64,000 bases of DNA. Origin: Bacillus sp. FJAT-49736 (GTDB taxonomy: Bacteria; Bacillota; Bacilli; Bacillales; Bacillaceae_C). Position numbers and translations under genes: made by a program. Below the pieces are notes generated by a model. It saw nothing but the letters and a program-made list of their open reading frames with translations, did not search any database and was not told where the DNA came from. Positions 25,324 through 34,701 of this stretch are shown here, in pieces. Position 1 is the stretch's first letter. Every line of letters begins with the position of its first letter. The stretch is from contig NZ_JAGYPI010000001.1 in the NCBI RefSeq assembly GCF_018343615.1, positions 496,001 to 560,000 of the forward strand, written 5' to 3'.

Positions 25324-26631
25324 TTGTTATTAGAAGAGCGTCTCAGTAAATGGGCAGATGTATATGAAAAAAATGGATATTTGAATGGTTCTATATTAAT
25401 AGCTTCACAAGGAAATATTTTATTAAATAGAGGGTTTGGGATCGCAAACATAGAGCACAGCATAGCTAACAAGCCTACAACTAAATTCCGTATTGGTTCC
25501 CTTACAAAAGCATTTACATCCCTGGGAATTTTTCTGCTACATGAAAAGGGTAGTCTAAATATACAAGATAGCATAAGCAAGTATTTACCGGATCTTCCGC
25601 ATCATAATGAAATTACGATTTATCATTGTTTAACCAATACATCGGGTTTACCCAATTTTACTAGTTTTCCTGATTTTTGGTTTACAACGATGCGGCTTCC
25701 TTCGACATTACAAGAGATAATCGATTCTTTTAAAAATCTTGAATTAAACTTCCAACCAGGCAATAGTTTTGAATACTCCAATTCAGGATATGCCATTTTA
25801 ACGGCTATTATAGAAAAGGTTTCAGGGATGCCTTACGGAGAATACATAAAGGAAGAGATTTGCCTCCCGTTAGGGATGTATAATACTGGGTGTGATGATG
25901 GAATTAAGATCATACCCAATTTGGCTTCCGGCTATTCATTCTGGGAAAACCCCATTCATGCAGCCTATGCAGATTTGTCATTCCCTTTAGGAATTCACGG
26001 ATTATATTCTACAACGGAGGATTTGTTGATTTGGGACCAAGCATTAAACTCCTCTAAGCTACTTAACCGAGAATTAATGAAAAAATTGTTTACGCCTAAT
26101 CGTGATTCTTATGCTTGCGGCTGGGTAGTATCTGAAATACTAGGGAGACCATGCACCCACCACTTTGGGGATATTAGCGGATACTGTAGTCAATTTATTC
26201 GATTTGTTGATGATCAAGTAACGATAATCTTTTTAAGCAATATGAATGTAACTCCTGTATCTCATATAGCGGAGGAAATAGCTAAGGTTATATTTGAGGA
26301 AGAAGTATCACTGCCTATACCAGCAGTTCCAATCAGTATTCCAAATCCTGGTGTATTGGCAGGGGAATATTTTATTGAAAAGGAACAAAATAGAATTTTA
26401 GACATCACTTTAAAAAATGGTGAACTATACTTAACAATAGCTAAAATGTATGGAGTATTGTACAAATTTAAGCTGGTCCCTGTTCGTCATGAATTAACAA
26501 AAACCACCTTTATAACTGAAATGATTAATGAACAGTTAGTATTTAATTATTCCTTGTCTGGTGAAATAGAGTATGTCGAATATATCAATTATTATGGAGA
26601 AAAATTTATGGCTTATAAACAAAACTCGTAA
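25324..26631 (+). CDS. Serine hydrolase, class C beta-lactamase/PBP4* family
   Basis: About 435 residues from the TTG at 25324 (SD AAAGGGG). Active-site motifs: SLTK (SxxK) in RIGSLTKAFTS near residue 61, YSNSGY (YxN) near residue 157, and HFGDISGY as the third (HxG) element. There is no signal peptide, so it is cytosolic or non-classical. A C-terminal lipocalin-like domain (about 340-435) follows, as in many esterase/D-aminopeptidase-like members. Substrate unknown; not necessarily an antibiotic-resistance enzyme. Confidence 0.88.
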   Translation: MLLEERLSKWADVYEKNGYLNGSILIASQGNILLNRGFGIANIEHSIANKPTTKFRIGSLTKAFTSLGIFLLHEKGSLNIQDSISKYLPDLPHHNEITIYHCLTNTSGLPNFTSFPDFWFTTMRLPSTLQEIIDSFKNLELNFQPGNSFEYSNSGYAILTAIIEKVSGMPYGEYIKEEICLPLGMYNTGCDDGIKIIPNLASGYSFWENPIHAAYADLSFPLGIHGLYSTTEDLLIWDQALNSSKLLNRELMKKLFTPNRDSYACGWVVSEILGRPCTHHFGDISGYCSQFIRFVDDQVTIIFLSNMNVTPVSHIAEEIAKVIFEEEVSLPIPAVPISIPNPGVLAGEYFIEKEQNRILDITLKNGELYLTIAKMYGVLYKFKLVPVRHELTKTTFITEMINEQLVFNYSLSGEIEYVEYINYYGEKFMAYKQNS

Positions 26632-26965
26632 TATGTGATGGCTAAGGAAAAGGGAAGAAAATGGTTAATAATAAATTATGATTGTCAGTATTTATAATCT
26701 TATGATAGCTATAAACCATTCCACTTATTCCAGAATGGATAGGTGAGAATAAAGCACCTAAGAGGATTTATATTATAGTATATTTATATTTTCACATTCT
26801 CCCGCCTAACAGGTCTTAATGGATCTACAAGGCGGGATATTTTACATAGACTTGGATTATTGTGCATTAGTTTGACTGCCTGATACCAGGCATTTATGAT
26901 AGTTGATAAGTTTATATTTGCTGCCTTGTCAATATAAGTCTCCATATTTATATATATATATTTGA
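26632..26965. other. Intergenic region without convincing gene
   Basis: 334 bases between the serine hydrolase and the LysR gene. A 67-codon minus-strand open frame (26784-26987) overlaps the LysR end, lacks an SD and resembles nothing I know. I see only AT-rich sequence and a weak hairpin near 26885-26895. Confidence 0.5.
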
Positions 26966-27835
26966 TTAACTTTCCCGCATAAACCATTCCGCCACAAAAT
27001 CATAAAATACCTTCCCTACTAAAGGGAGATTCCGTCTTTCATCATAACAAATCACAATATTTCTTGATACAGGAGGATCAAGCTTTATTGTTTTTACATT
27101 ATAATGAAGGTTTGAAACGGACATTTCAGGTAGAATGGTAATCCCCAACTCTTCATGAATGAGGGATAATATGATATTTAAATCAGATATCGCAAAGTCA
27201 ATATTTGGAGAGTTATTCAAATATAATTCCTTTAAATAGCGTTCACAGCCCAAATCTTTTATGAATCTTTCATTTGAAATTTCCTCCAATGCAAGATGAT
27301 CTTTTTCTGCTAAACGGTGATTCCAAGGTAATACAACCATCATTTTGTCTTCAATTAAAGGTATGAACTTCAAGTAATTGGGTACTGGTGAAACCGTAAA
27401 GCCTATATCAATTATTCCTTTTTCCAGCATTTCCACTACTTTTTCATACGATCCTTCATAAAGTGAGAATCGAATATTGGGATATTTCCTTTGAAAAGAG
27501 GCGATCAAAGAGGGAACATATTTTGCCATAATGCTTGGAAATCCGCCTAACTTAACGGTCCCTTTCTTCAATCCTAAAAATTCTGCACTAGTTTGTTTCA
27601 TTTTTTCAATCTGCTGCAGTGCTTCTCTAGCAAATGGCAGCAATGCTTCTCCAGCGTCAGTTAATTCTATCCCTTTTTTATTTCGATTAAATAAGGTAAC
27701 TCCTAATTCATTTTCAAGGGAAGATATCGTATGACTAATACCTGGTTGAGTAAGATGGAGTGCTTCGGCAGCTCGTGTAAAGCTCTTATCTTCTACAATT
27801 TTGACAAAGGCCTCTAATTGTCCTAAAGAAACCAT
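26966..27835 (-). CDS. LysR-type transcriptional regulator
   Basis: About 289 residues; ATG at 27835 has SD GGAG. N-terminal winged helix-turn-helix (residues 1-60): LGQLEAFVKIVEDKSFTRAAEALHL in parts, TQPGISHTISSLE, followed by the type 2 periplasmic-binding-protein effector domain. It is divergent from the Gfo/Idh gene at 27953, with 117 bases between, which is the classic layout of a LysR regulator and its target. The inducer is unknown. Confidence 0.92.
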   Translation of the reverse strand: MVSLGQLEAFVKIVEDKSFTRAAEALHLTQPGISHTISSLENELGVTLFNRNKKGIELTDAGEALLPFAREALQQIEKMKQTSAEFLGLKKGTVKLGGFPSIMAKYVPSLIASFQRKYPNIRFSLYEGSYEKVVEMLEKGIIDIGFTVSPVPNYLKFIPLIEDKMMVVLPWNHRLAEKDHLALEEISNERFIKDLGCERYLKELYLNNSPNIDFAISDLNIILSLIHEELGITILPEMSVSNLHYNVKTIKLDPPVSRNIVICYDERRNLPLVGKVFYDFVAEWFMRES

Positions 27836-27952
27836 AGTGTATCTCCTAACATTAATTTTTCTTATGTATTGCATTTGTAATATTCATTTTACTTATATGT
27901 TTCCTGATTTTATTATAAAGAAGAAAATTCCATTTTCAAGGGAGGAAAAATA

Positions 27953-28927
27953 ATGAATAAAATTGGAGTTGGTATTATTGGTGTGGGAGGCGTCGGACAA
28001 AAGGTATTGGAAGCTTTCAATGAACTTCCTAATTCATATATTGTAGGAATTTGCGATACAAACGAAAAAATATTATATCAGGTCTCCAAAAGGTATACCT
28101 CCATTCCTATATGTACAAATTATCTTGAAGTTTTACAGAATGAAAACGTAGATTTAGTCTATATTGCAGTGCCACCAAAATATCATTATCCAATCGTGAT
28201 GGATGCATTAAAAAATAATAAGCATGTGTTGTGTGAAAAACCATTGGCGAACTCCCTTAAAGAGGCGAAGGAAATGTGGAAAACTGCAGAAGAAAAAGCG
28301 GTGGTTCATGCTATGAATTTCCCTACATATTACCGGAATGCATACAAAACATTGAATAAAATCGTTACTTCAAATTGTTTAGGATCCATACAACGGATTC
28401 AAGTTAAGTCATATTTCCCAGAATGGCCAAGGGGTTGGCAAAAAAACAATTGGATTAATACGAGAGAGCAAGGTGGATTCATAAGGGAAATCATGCCGCA
28501 TTACATTCAATTAATTCATCATTTATTTGGATATATGAAGGATCTTCGTTCACTTGTTACATATCCCGAGGATAGTAAAGTATCGGAAACTGGATTACTG
28601 GCAACGAGTCGTCTAGATAATGGTATCCCAATAATATTTGATGGACTATGCGGAACAGCTGAAAAGGAAGAAATGGAGTTCACTGTTTATGGTTCACAGG
28701 CGGTTGTGTCATTAAAAGATTGGAACAATATTTATTTTGGAGAAAAGAACCAAGCTTTAACTAAAATAGGAGATGAGAATCCTATCAATCATCTTCTTGA
28801 TTTAGTAGGAAATGTACTGAATGCGATTAAAGGTCAACCAGCAACCCTAGTGACTTTTAAAGAAGGATATGAAATTCAAAAGGTACTGGAAAATCTTTTA
28901 CATAATTATTACGGAGATGAGTTGTGA
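27953..28927 (+). CDS. Gfo/Idh/MocA family oxidoreductase
   Basis: 324 residues. NAD(P)-binding motif GVGIIGVGGVGQKVLEAF and the EKP motif VLCEKPLANSLKEA near residue 92; C-terminal domain with GGFIREIMPHYIQLIHHLFG, which provides the usual catalytic His. SD GGGAGG. It probably oxidises or reduces a sugar, inositol or related compound. It overlaps the GNAT gene and is probably controlled by the divergent LysR regulator. Confidence 0.88.
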   Translation: MNKIGVGIIGVGGVGQKVLEAFNELPNSYIVGICDTNEKILYQVSKRYTSIPICTNYLEVLQNENVDLVYIAVPPKYHYPIVMDALKNNKHVLCEKPLANSLKEAKEMWKTAEEKAVVHAMNFPTYYRNAYKTLNKIVTSNCLGSIQRIQVKSYFPEWPRGWQKNNWINTREQGGFIREIMPHYIQLIHHLFGYMKDLRSLVTYPEDSKVSETGLLATSRLDNGIPIIFDGLCGTAEKEEMEFTVYGSQAVVSLKDWNNIYFGEKNQALTKIGDENPINHLLDLVGNVLNAIKGQPATLVTFKEGYEIQKVLENLLHNYYGDEL

Positions 28928-29436
28928 TGCTTTATGATGTGGAATTAAAACAGATAACAAGAATGGGAGAATATCTATATGAATTGTCAGATCTTCTGAA
29001 ACTTGTTGTGGATGATGGTGCATCCATTGGATTCTTACCACCATTAGATTTTTCAGAGGCAAAGAAATACTGGTTATGCGTATTAGCCCAAAATGTTATC
29101 CTGATTGCAGCAAAAATTAATCAAAGAATCGTAGGAAGTGTACAGTTACATTTATGTACAAAGGAGAATGGTAATCATAGAGCTGAAATAGCAAAGTTAA
29201 TGACGCATCCTGACTATCGAAGTAAAGGTATTGGCAAATCGCTTGTGCAGATGGCAGAGAATAGAGCCATACACGAGGGAAGATCGTTAATTGTTCTTGA
29301 TACAAGGGAGGGCGACCCTTCCAATAACCTTTATACCTCACTGGGATACATTCGAGTCGGTCGAATTCCCGATTATGCAAAATCCGAAAATGGAAACTTA
29401 GATGCTACTGTTTTGTATTATAAAAAGCTAAGTTAA
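28927..29436 (+). CDS. GNAT N-acetyltransferase
   Basis: About 169 residues. Acetyl-CoA-binding motif A is clear: HPDYRSKGIGKSLVQMAE (R/Q-x-x-G-x-G/A), followed by LDTREGDPSNNLYTSLGY. The ATG shares bases with the upstream stop (TGATG), so translation is coupled to the Gfo/Idh gene. The pair may handle one small molecule. Acceptor unknown. Confidence 0.88.
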   Translation: MLYDVELKQITRMGEYLYELSDLLKLVVDDGASIGFLPPLDFSEAKKYWLCVLAQNVILIAAKINQRIVGSVQLHLCTKENGNHRAEIAKLMTHPDYRSKGIGKSLVQMAENRAIHEGRSLIVLDTREGDPSNNLYTSLGYIRVGRIPDYAKSENGNLDATVLYYKKLS

Positions 29437-29499
29437 TTGAAACGCTGGAACTAGTTTTCGGGGATAATGTAAAATTTATTTTTTCGTATGATAAATAAC

Positions 29500-29528
29500 A
29501 AAAGCTCAGAGTAACTCTGAGCTTTTGG
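29500..29528. terminator. Bidirectional terminator
   Basis: Stem AAAAGCTCAGAGT / ACTCTGAGCTTTT after the GNAT gene and before the convergent MFS gene. Confidence 0.8.
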
Positions 29529-29645
29529 GGTGCTAAATACTATGTGAACAAAGAAGTGATTTCAAATGTTATTAGGCTGTTATGTAAGGTTTTTCTCCAC
29601 AATGATAGAATTATTTACGAAGAAACTTTGGCCATTTAAAAATAC

Positions 29646-30899
29646 TTAGAGTTTACTAGAAATAGTATCAACTGTTTTTTCCTGAACAAGAATGAACTTT
29701 CTTCTTAAAACTATCAAGACAATAAATGAATAAAGACTTAACAGTAAACCTGCACCAATGAAAACAACACTTGTTCCAAAGAGTGTGGCAAGAAGGCCTC
29801 CAACAATAGGACCTATTAGCATGGAGCTATTGATCATGGAGTTGGATACACCGGATACGCGCCCCATTAAGTTGGCCGGTGTTTCTCTCTGCAGTGTATA
29901 GCCAAATGGAATATATGCACCTGAAGCAGTAACTCCAATGATAAAGAATACGAGTACCCAAGCCATTTTCGGAAGCAATAATATCCCTATATCACCTAGC
30001 CCAAATAGAGCCATAAATATTCCACTAGCGATTCCCGAATAAATCATCAAACGTAAGGGGTTACTTTTCCAAAATGTCCACTTCCCTACAGATAAAGAAC
30101 CGATTACTAATCCAATTCCATTTGCCGTCATAATATACCCTAATTGTGACTCCGTAAATCCGATATTCCTCGCCCAGGGTGTCGTTAAAGCTTCCTGCAG
30201 AAAAACAATAAGCATTCCGACACTTAAGAAAATCATACTGTATCCGAGCAACCAATTGGAACGAATATAGACAATCCCTGCTTTTAATTCTGAAAAGAAA
30301 GAGTTTTCCTTTTTACTAGTTTCTTTCTTTTCTTCGTTTATTTTAGGAATTCCTAGTATAAATACAGCAGATATGAAAAATCCTACCGATTCAATAATAA
30401 ATAATGAGGAAGGTTTTGTAACTAACATCAAGGCACTGCCGATTGCTGGACTTATGATTTTTACTAGATTAGCTAATATTTGGCTTAATGTACTTGCTTG
30501 AAGTAATAACTCTTCTGGAACCGTTCGCCTAATGGTCGATTGTCGTGCAGGGTCAAACATTGCTCCAAACATGGTTTTAAGGAAGACAAGAGCATACAGT
30601 GCAAATACATTTGTTGTCCAAACAAGTGAAAGGGCAATCGCTACGCGCAAAATATCGCATGTAAACATAATCACTTTCTTTGGAAGTCTATCAACCCAAA
30701 CTGCTGTAAACGGCCCAATTACAACCATTGGGATGGCAAATATGACCAATAAAGCGGACGTATAGGCTGGGCCAAGCTTCCAAACATAAATGATCAAGAT
30801 GTTTAGAGCGATGATATCGAGAAATGCCCCGAAATCTGAGAAAAATTGTCCCAAAAATAAATGGCGGTAGCTTTTAATTTTTAACGGTGCCATCATCAT
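29646..30899 (-). CDS. MFS transporter (MFS_3/DHA3 type exporter)
   Basis: 417 residues with about 11-12 membrane segments. The MFS loop-2/3 signature appears as WVDRLPKKVIMF, and the order of segments matches the DHA3/macrolide-efflux branch (FLGQFFSDFGAFLDIIAL at the start). The probable role is export of a drug or metabolite. Its start overlaps the end of the padR gene, which controls it in all likelihood as one operon. Confidence 0.88.
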   Translation of the reverse strand: MMMAPLKIKSYRHLFLGQFFSDFGAFLDIIALNILIIYVWKLGPAYTSALLVIFAIPMVVIGPFTAVWVDRLPKKVIMFTCDILRVAIALSLVWTTNVFALYALVFLKTMFGAMFDPARQSTIRRTVPEELLLQASTLSQILANLVKIISPAIGSALMLVTKPSSLFIIESVGFFISAVFILGIPKINEEKKETSKKENSFFSELKAGIVYIRSNWLLGYSMIFLSVGMLIVFLQEALTTPWARNIGFTESQLGYIMTANGIGLVIGSLSVGKWTFWKSNPLRLMIYSGIASGIFMALFGLGDIGILLLPKMAWVLVFFIIGVTASGAYIPFGYTLQRETPANLMGRVSGVSNSMINSSMLIGPIVGGLLATLFGTSVVFIGAGLLLSLYSFIVLIVLRRKFILVQEKTVDTISSKL

Positions 30900-31521
30900 C
30901 GTTCATTTTCGTCCCCTCATCCCATAATTGTAAAGCTATTTTCCTTCTTTCTTGTTGGATGATCGATAGGTTCCATTTATCGACACCCGGTTTTAGAGAT
31001 TCATTAGCCAGTGTTTCGATTGTTTTTTGAATCCAATCTAGTTCTGCTCTATACCTGTGCTCCCCATAATCAAAAGCTAGAACTCCATACTCATCTGCCC
31101 ATGTATAGGTTTCACGCCAAGTTTCACAAGCTTTAAGTAATTCCCTGGTTTTTACTTCTCTTGAACGCAAATGTTCTATTAATGTTTTGGAATCATTTGG
31201 ACGGCTAATCCCCCAGAAAATCATTTTTAAAATAAGTTCATCTTTAACCATAGGATATTCAGGAGTTACTCCTAACCACTTCTCAAGTTGTAGCCACCCT
31301 TCGCGCGTTAAATCATATACTTTTTTATTTCTCTCCCCATTCTCATCTAACACATATATCCAAGCTTTTTGCTCCATATCCTTGAGCTTTGGATATAAAT
31401 TTCCATATGAAATAGTGCCCCACACGGCAGCGCCAAGTGTTTGTTCAAATTCAGATTTAATCTCATACCCTGTTGCGGGACGCATACTTAGGAATCCTAA
31501 AATTAAATAATCTAATGACAT
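30874..31521 (-). CDS. PadR family transcriptional regulator
   Basis: About 215 residues; ATG at 31521 with SD GGAGG is preferred. N-terminal winged helix (LDYLILGFLSMRPATGYEI..) and a C-terminal helical dimerisation domain of the Vir-like class (PF10400). PadR proteins repress neighbouring efflux genes. A 24-bp perfect palindrome just upstream of its SD is a likely self-operator. It is cotranscribed with the overlapping MFS gene. Confidence 0.9.
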   Translation of the reverse strand: MSLDYLILGFLSMRPATGYEIKSEFEQTLGAAVWGTISYGNLYPKLKDMEQKAWIYVLDENGERNKKVYDLTREGWLQLEKWLGVTPEYPMVKDELILKMIFWGISRPNDSKTLIEHLRSREVKTRELLKACETWRETYTWADEYGVLAFDYGEHRYRAELDWIQKTIETLANESLKPGVDKWNLSIIQQERRKIALQLWDEGTKMNDDDGTVKN

Positions 31522-31536
31522 CTTTATCCTCCATAC

Positions 31537-31560
31537 ATCAATATGATATATCATATTGAT
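31537..31560. promoter_or_regulatory. PadR operator: 24-bp perfect palindrome
   Basis: The 24 bases are their own reverse complement, centred between 31548 and 31549, with the core AATATGATATATCATATT. It lies just upstream of the padR SD, where a bound dimer would block transcription. Palindrome seen directly; protein binding inferred. Confidence 0.7.
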
Positions 31561-31724
31561 ATATTAATTTTATATTTGAATATTGTCAATTTTATTTTTT
31601 AAAAATTTGAAAATCTTTAGTGTTTGATACGTAATATGTAAGCAATTATTTGAAACAAGTAAAAAGAGGATTTATATAGAATTATATTTCCCAAAGTTCT
31701 AACCCAGATTAGACAAGATAAGAC

Positions 31725-32035
31725 GTGGTGTATAGCAATGAAAACATAAAGAATATACAATTCGAAATTAAAGTAATAGTTTATATTAATCAGAGCTTAG
31801 ATTCAGATTTATCCTTACAAGCTTTAGCAAGCATTGCAACTTTTTCGCCATCCCATTTTCATCAGATATTTAAGGGATCGTCGCCGAATCATTGCATAAT
31901 TTTATTAATCGCTTCCGTATTGAAAGGGCAGCGAAATTATTAAGATATCAAAAGAGTCAAACTATCACCGAAATTGCTCTTCAATGTGGATTTTCCTCTA
32001 TTTCAATAAAATTTATTTTTATGATTGAAAACTGA
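31725..32035 (+). pseudogene. AraC-family regulator remnant (frameshifted)
   Basis: The first frame encodes a helix-turn-helix start (LQALASIATFSPSHFHQIFK), and after a frameshift near 31900 a second frame continues with RIERAAKLLRYQKSQTI and ITEIALQCGFSS, the second AraC helix-turn-helix. The rest of that helix (normally ..FSRxFK) is missing. No effector domain follows. Clearly a decayed AraC DNA-binding domain. Confidence 0.8.
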
Positions 32036-32074
32036 GAGTATTCTCGTTAAAATAAAAATGAGAACATTCTCGTT
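32034..32074. promoter_or_regulatory. TetR operator pair upstream of the tetR gene
   Basis: Two similar dyads: GAGAGTATTCTC at 32034-32045 and AATGAGAACATTCTCGTT at 32057-32074 (AACGAGAAT half-sites), about 25 bp centre to centre. They lie 18-60 bases upstream of the TetR start, overlapping the promoter and abutting the SD. A typical autoregulatory site. Confidence 0.6.
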
Positions 32075-32092
32075 TTAGGAGGTGAGAAACTT

Positions 32093-32704
32093 TTGTCACC
32101 AAAAGTTTCAGCGGAATATAAAGAGAAGAAAAGACTACAAATTTTACATTCAGCGACCGAAGTGTTTTGCAAAAAAGGATTCGAACCTACAACCATGAAA
32201 GACATTAAAGAAGCTGCAAGCATAAGCTTCGGAAGCCTATATTTTTATTTTTCTAGTACAGAAGAAATTTTTCTGGGAATTTTAGAGTTGTCTCATTCTA
32301 GAAGAGATTTCCAAGAAAAAATAGCTTTTAGTACCGCATGGGAAAAAATAGAGTATTTTTTGGACTCGCAGACAGAAAATTCCGAAAACATTGATAGTAG
32401 TATCGTACCAGTAGCCTATGAATATTTTATGACTAGCTGGAGAGAGAAAAAACGTCTTGCCATATTAGAAAACAGATATGAACAGGCTACCAAGGAACTT
32501 TTATCCCTTATACAAAATGGAATTACAACAGGTGAATTCTTACCAATTATTTCAGCAGAGGTAATCGCAAAAACAATTATTTCAACACTGGAAGGCCTTA
32601 ATATCAGCTCCTTATTTTTAAAGAAGGACTTGGTTGAGGCTCGCAATCAAATTAATACTTTAAAGCTTATTATCAAGCATTTATTACAAATACAGGAGGA
32701 ATAA
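32093..32704 (+). CDS. TetR/AcrR family transcriptional regulator
   Basis: 203 residues from a TTG with SD AGGAGGTG. N-terminal TetR domain: ILHSATEVFCKKGFEPTTM, then a helix-turn-helix with ISFGSLYFYFSSTEEIF (the usual YYHFxSKEEL is altered to FYFSSTEEI). Variable C-terminal ligand domain. It is followed after 2 bases by a membrane-protein gene that it probably controls, together with itself, through the upstream dyads. Confidence 0.92.
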   Translation: MSPKVSAEYKEKKRLQILHSATEVFCKKGFEPTTMKDIKEAASISFGSLYFYFSSTEEIFLGILELSHSRRDFQEKIAFSTAWEKIEYFLDSQTENSENIDSSIVPVAYEYFMTSWREKKRLAILENRYEQATKELLSLIQNGITTGEFLPIISAEVIAKTIISTLEGLNISSLFLKKDLVEARNQINTLKLIIKHLLQIQEE

Positions 32705-32706
32705 AA

Positions 32707-33144
32707 ATGTCTTATCTTCATATTTTGGCAATTGTGTTACCCCTAGTATTTCTTGGGTACCAAATGGTAATTGATTTTGTTAATTTATTTCCCTTTAATG
32801 ATATTCATTCTAGGGATAAGCGACTGCGTAAATACGAAGTATTAGGAAATTATCCGCCACTTGTCGTTATCTCCGCATGTTTTTTCTTTAATAGCGGTCT
32901 TTGGCATTGGGTAGGCTTTATCATGACCAGTATTATTATGGTTATGCATTTATTTGCATGGTGGATTCCTTATTTAACGGGATATCCGAACCAAGTACGA
33001 TCGGATTATGATAAATACTTCCGAAATACATATAAGTTTTTACCAGCCATAAAGAATCATATTATTCCAGATGCAGAACATTTTGGAGTAGGGGTGCTTT
33101 TATCGTTAACTATGATTATTCAAGGCATTTATTTATTTATCTAA
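32707..33144 (+). CDS. Four-helix membrane protein downstream of TetR
   Basis: 145 residues with about four hydrophobic segments and a charged loop (FNDIHSRDKRLRKYE). SD AGGAGG. Not a family I can name. Cotranscribed with tetR and thus probably its target. The HLFAWWIPYLTGYPNQ motif and D/H residues near the end (IPDAEHFGVG) are the most distinctive parts. Confidence 0.75.
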   Translation: MSYLHILAIVLPLVFLGYQMVIDFVNLFPFNDIHSRDKRLRKYEVLGNYPPLVVISACFFFNSGLWHWVGFIMTSIIMVMHLFAWWIPYLTGYPNQVRSDYDKYFRNTYKFLPAIKNHIIPDAEHFGVGVLLSLTMIIQGIYLFI

Positions 33145-33228
33145 TCATGGATTTTAATTGATTAAGAGGTAAAGGACTATAAATCCAGCAGTTTATAATG
33201 ATATGATAAGGACCACAATGGGAAATTA

Positions 33229-33269
33229 AAAAATGGCTCGGATTAAAATCCAAGCCCATTTTTTTTTAG
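33229..33269. terminator. Terminator after the TetR operon
   Basis: Imperfect stem AAATGG-CTCGGAT / ATCCAAGCCCATTT followed by a T9 run. Confidence 0.75.
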
Positions 33270-33319
33270 ATTCTCTTTTTAAAAGCATCAAAATCAAGAA
33301 AACAGCCTATTTTAATATA

Positions 33320-33889
33320 TTACTGATTAAACAAATAGGTTGTAGAATTCCAATGTTTAGAGCTTGGTTTCTTCCTTCCATTCCAACCTATTTTTCTGAG
33401 TTCTTTTCCAATCAGCATATTAAAAAATCCATGACCAACCAAAACTACATTATTATGCACTTTTGCACATTCAACTAAAAGCTTTGTAGCCTTTGCAGCC
33501 CTTATTTGAGCATCTTTGAAAGATTCGCCCCCACTTGAATAACCTATCAGCCATAAGCATCTCAAAATGACTGCCCAAATTCTTGGATTTAATTTCAATC
33601 CCCACAATTTTGCTAAAGGGATGGGTAATTCTGTTTCACGAAATAAGGGGTCTGAAATAACTGGTAAGTTAGGATTTAAAAATTTTGTAGAGTCAATAGC
33701 CCTTTTCAAATCACTAGTAAGGACCATTTTTGCTTTATTTATTTTTCCAAGAGTTTCCGTAGGATAAATTTTCTCTTCAAACACTCCATTACAATCATAT
33801 TTTTCAACCCAACTTTTAAGCTCAGGACAGGTTATAGGCTTATTTTCAGACCACAAAGATTTACCATGCCTTATCAATGTAATTTCCAT
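33320..33889 (-). CDS. Histidine phosphatase family protein
   Basis: 189 residues. N-terminal RHG motif in ITLIRHGKSLWSE holds the phosphorylated His; a second His lies in VVLVGHGFFNML near residue 160. Phosphoglycerate-mutase/SixA-like phosphatases act on many phosphorylated metabolites or proteins; substrate unknown. Downstream of, and close to, the DUF2306 gene on the same strand. Confidence 0.88.
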   Translation of the reverse strand: MEITLIRHGKSLWSENKPITCPELKSWVEKYDCNGVFEEKIYPTETLGKINKAKMVLTSDLKRAIDSTKFLNPNLPVISDPLFRETELPIPLAKLWGLKLNPRIWAVILRCLWLIGYSSGGESFKDAQIRAAKATKLLVECAKVHNNVVLVGHGFFNMLIGKELRKIGWNGRKKPSSKHWNSTTYLFNQ

Positions 33890-33899
33890 ATGACACTCC

Positions 33900-34553
33900 T
33901 TACATCTTGATCATGTAATCGGGTTTTGCAATCTTTTTTCGCTTCTTTTTCAAGTATCTTTCAGCTAAGGAGAGATTAATGATAATCGAAACGATAACAG
34001 AAAGTGGAAAGCCGATTGCAAATCCAAGATGGATTAATAGCACAATAGGCAGTACCAGCCGGAAAGTTACAAATACTAGTGTGACAGCATAGCTTCGGAT
34101 CATCCATCTTTGATGGCTTTGGATATTCCTTTCGCGAATTCGTTTCAGACCGATAAATGTTGTTGTGAACCAAAAAATATCAAGAATTAGAAATCCAATC
34201 GTACTGCCAATACCGCCAGTTGCATAAAAAGCAAGGTATATTCCAGCGGGAACACTGAGGAAAATCGATGTAACATAAATTTTGCCAATCCACCGATGTA
34301 TGTGAATTTTTTTGCGACTCTTTTTTAAAAACTGAAAAGGTCCAAGGATTAAAGAAATAGCACCTGTAACAATATGTAAGTAAAAAAATATCTTCCAAGT
34401 ATTAAATGAAAAGTTAGGATTTTTAAATTTTCCGGATACAATGCCTGCTTTTCGTGGATCGTTAAAGCCGTATGCAAGTAAAATATACCCCAAAAAGATC
34501 AGAATTCCTAAATAACAGAGCAAAATAGACAAACTTATTTTACGTTTGTTCAT
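33900..34553 (-). CDS. DUF2306 membrane protein
   Basis: About 217 residues with six or so hydrophobic segments. It carries the DUF2306 pattern: HIVTGAISLILGPFQF, HRWIGKIYV (conserved HR) and SHQRWMIRSYAVT. The His residues in membrane helices may bind heme, but the role is unknown. The ATG at 34553 has a strong SD (GAGGGGGGA). The histidine phosphatase gene follows 10 bases later, so they may be one transcript. Confidence 0.85.
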   Translation of the reverse strand: MNKRKISLSILLCYLGILIFLGYILLAYGFNDPRKAGIVSGKFKNPNFSFNTWKIFFYLHIVTGAISLILGPFQFLKKSRKKIHIHRWIGKIYVTSIFLSVPAGIYLAFYATGGIGSTIGFLILDIFWFTTTFIGLKRIRERNIQSHQRWMIRSYAVTLVFVTFRLVLPIVLLIHLGFAIGFPLSVIVSIIINLSLAERYLKKKRKKIAKPDYMIKM

Positions 34554-34701
34554 ATTAAATCCCCCCTCTAGCATGAGACATTTATCATTTTTGCTAAATC
34601 CCTCTTTAATCTTAAATATTATTTATAAGAATACATCTGCCCTTAATCAAATGTTTGAGCTTTTATTACAATCTGTATAAAATTGCAGGTTTTTTTGTTT
34701 G

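Noticed and set aside
26784-26987. 67-codon minus-strand ORF between the serine hydrolase and lysR
   Set aside because: It overlaps the LysR end, has no SD and matches no family.
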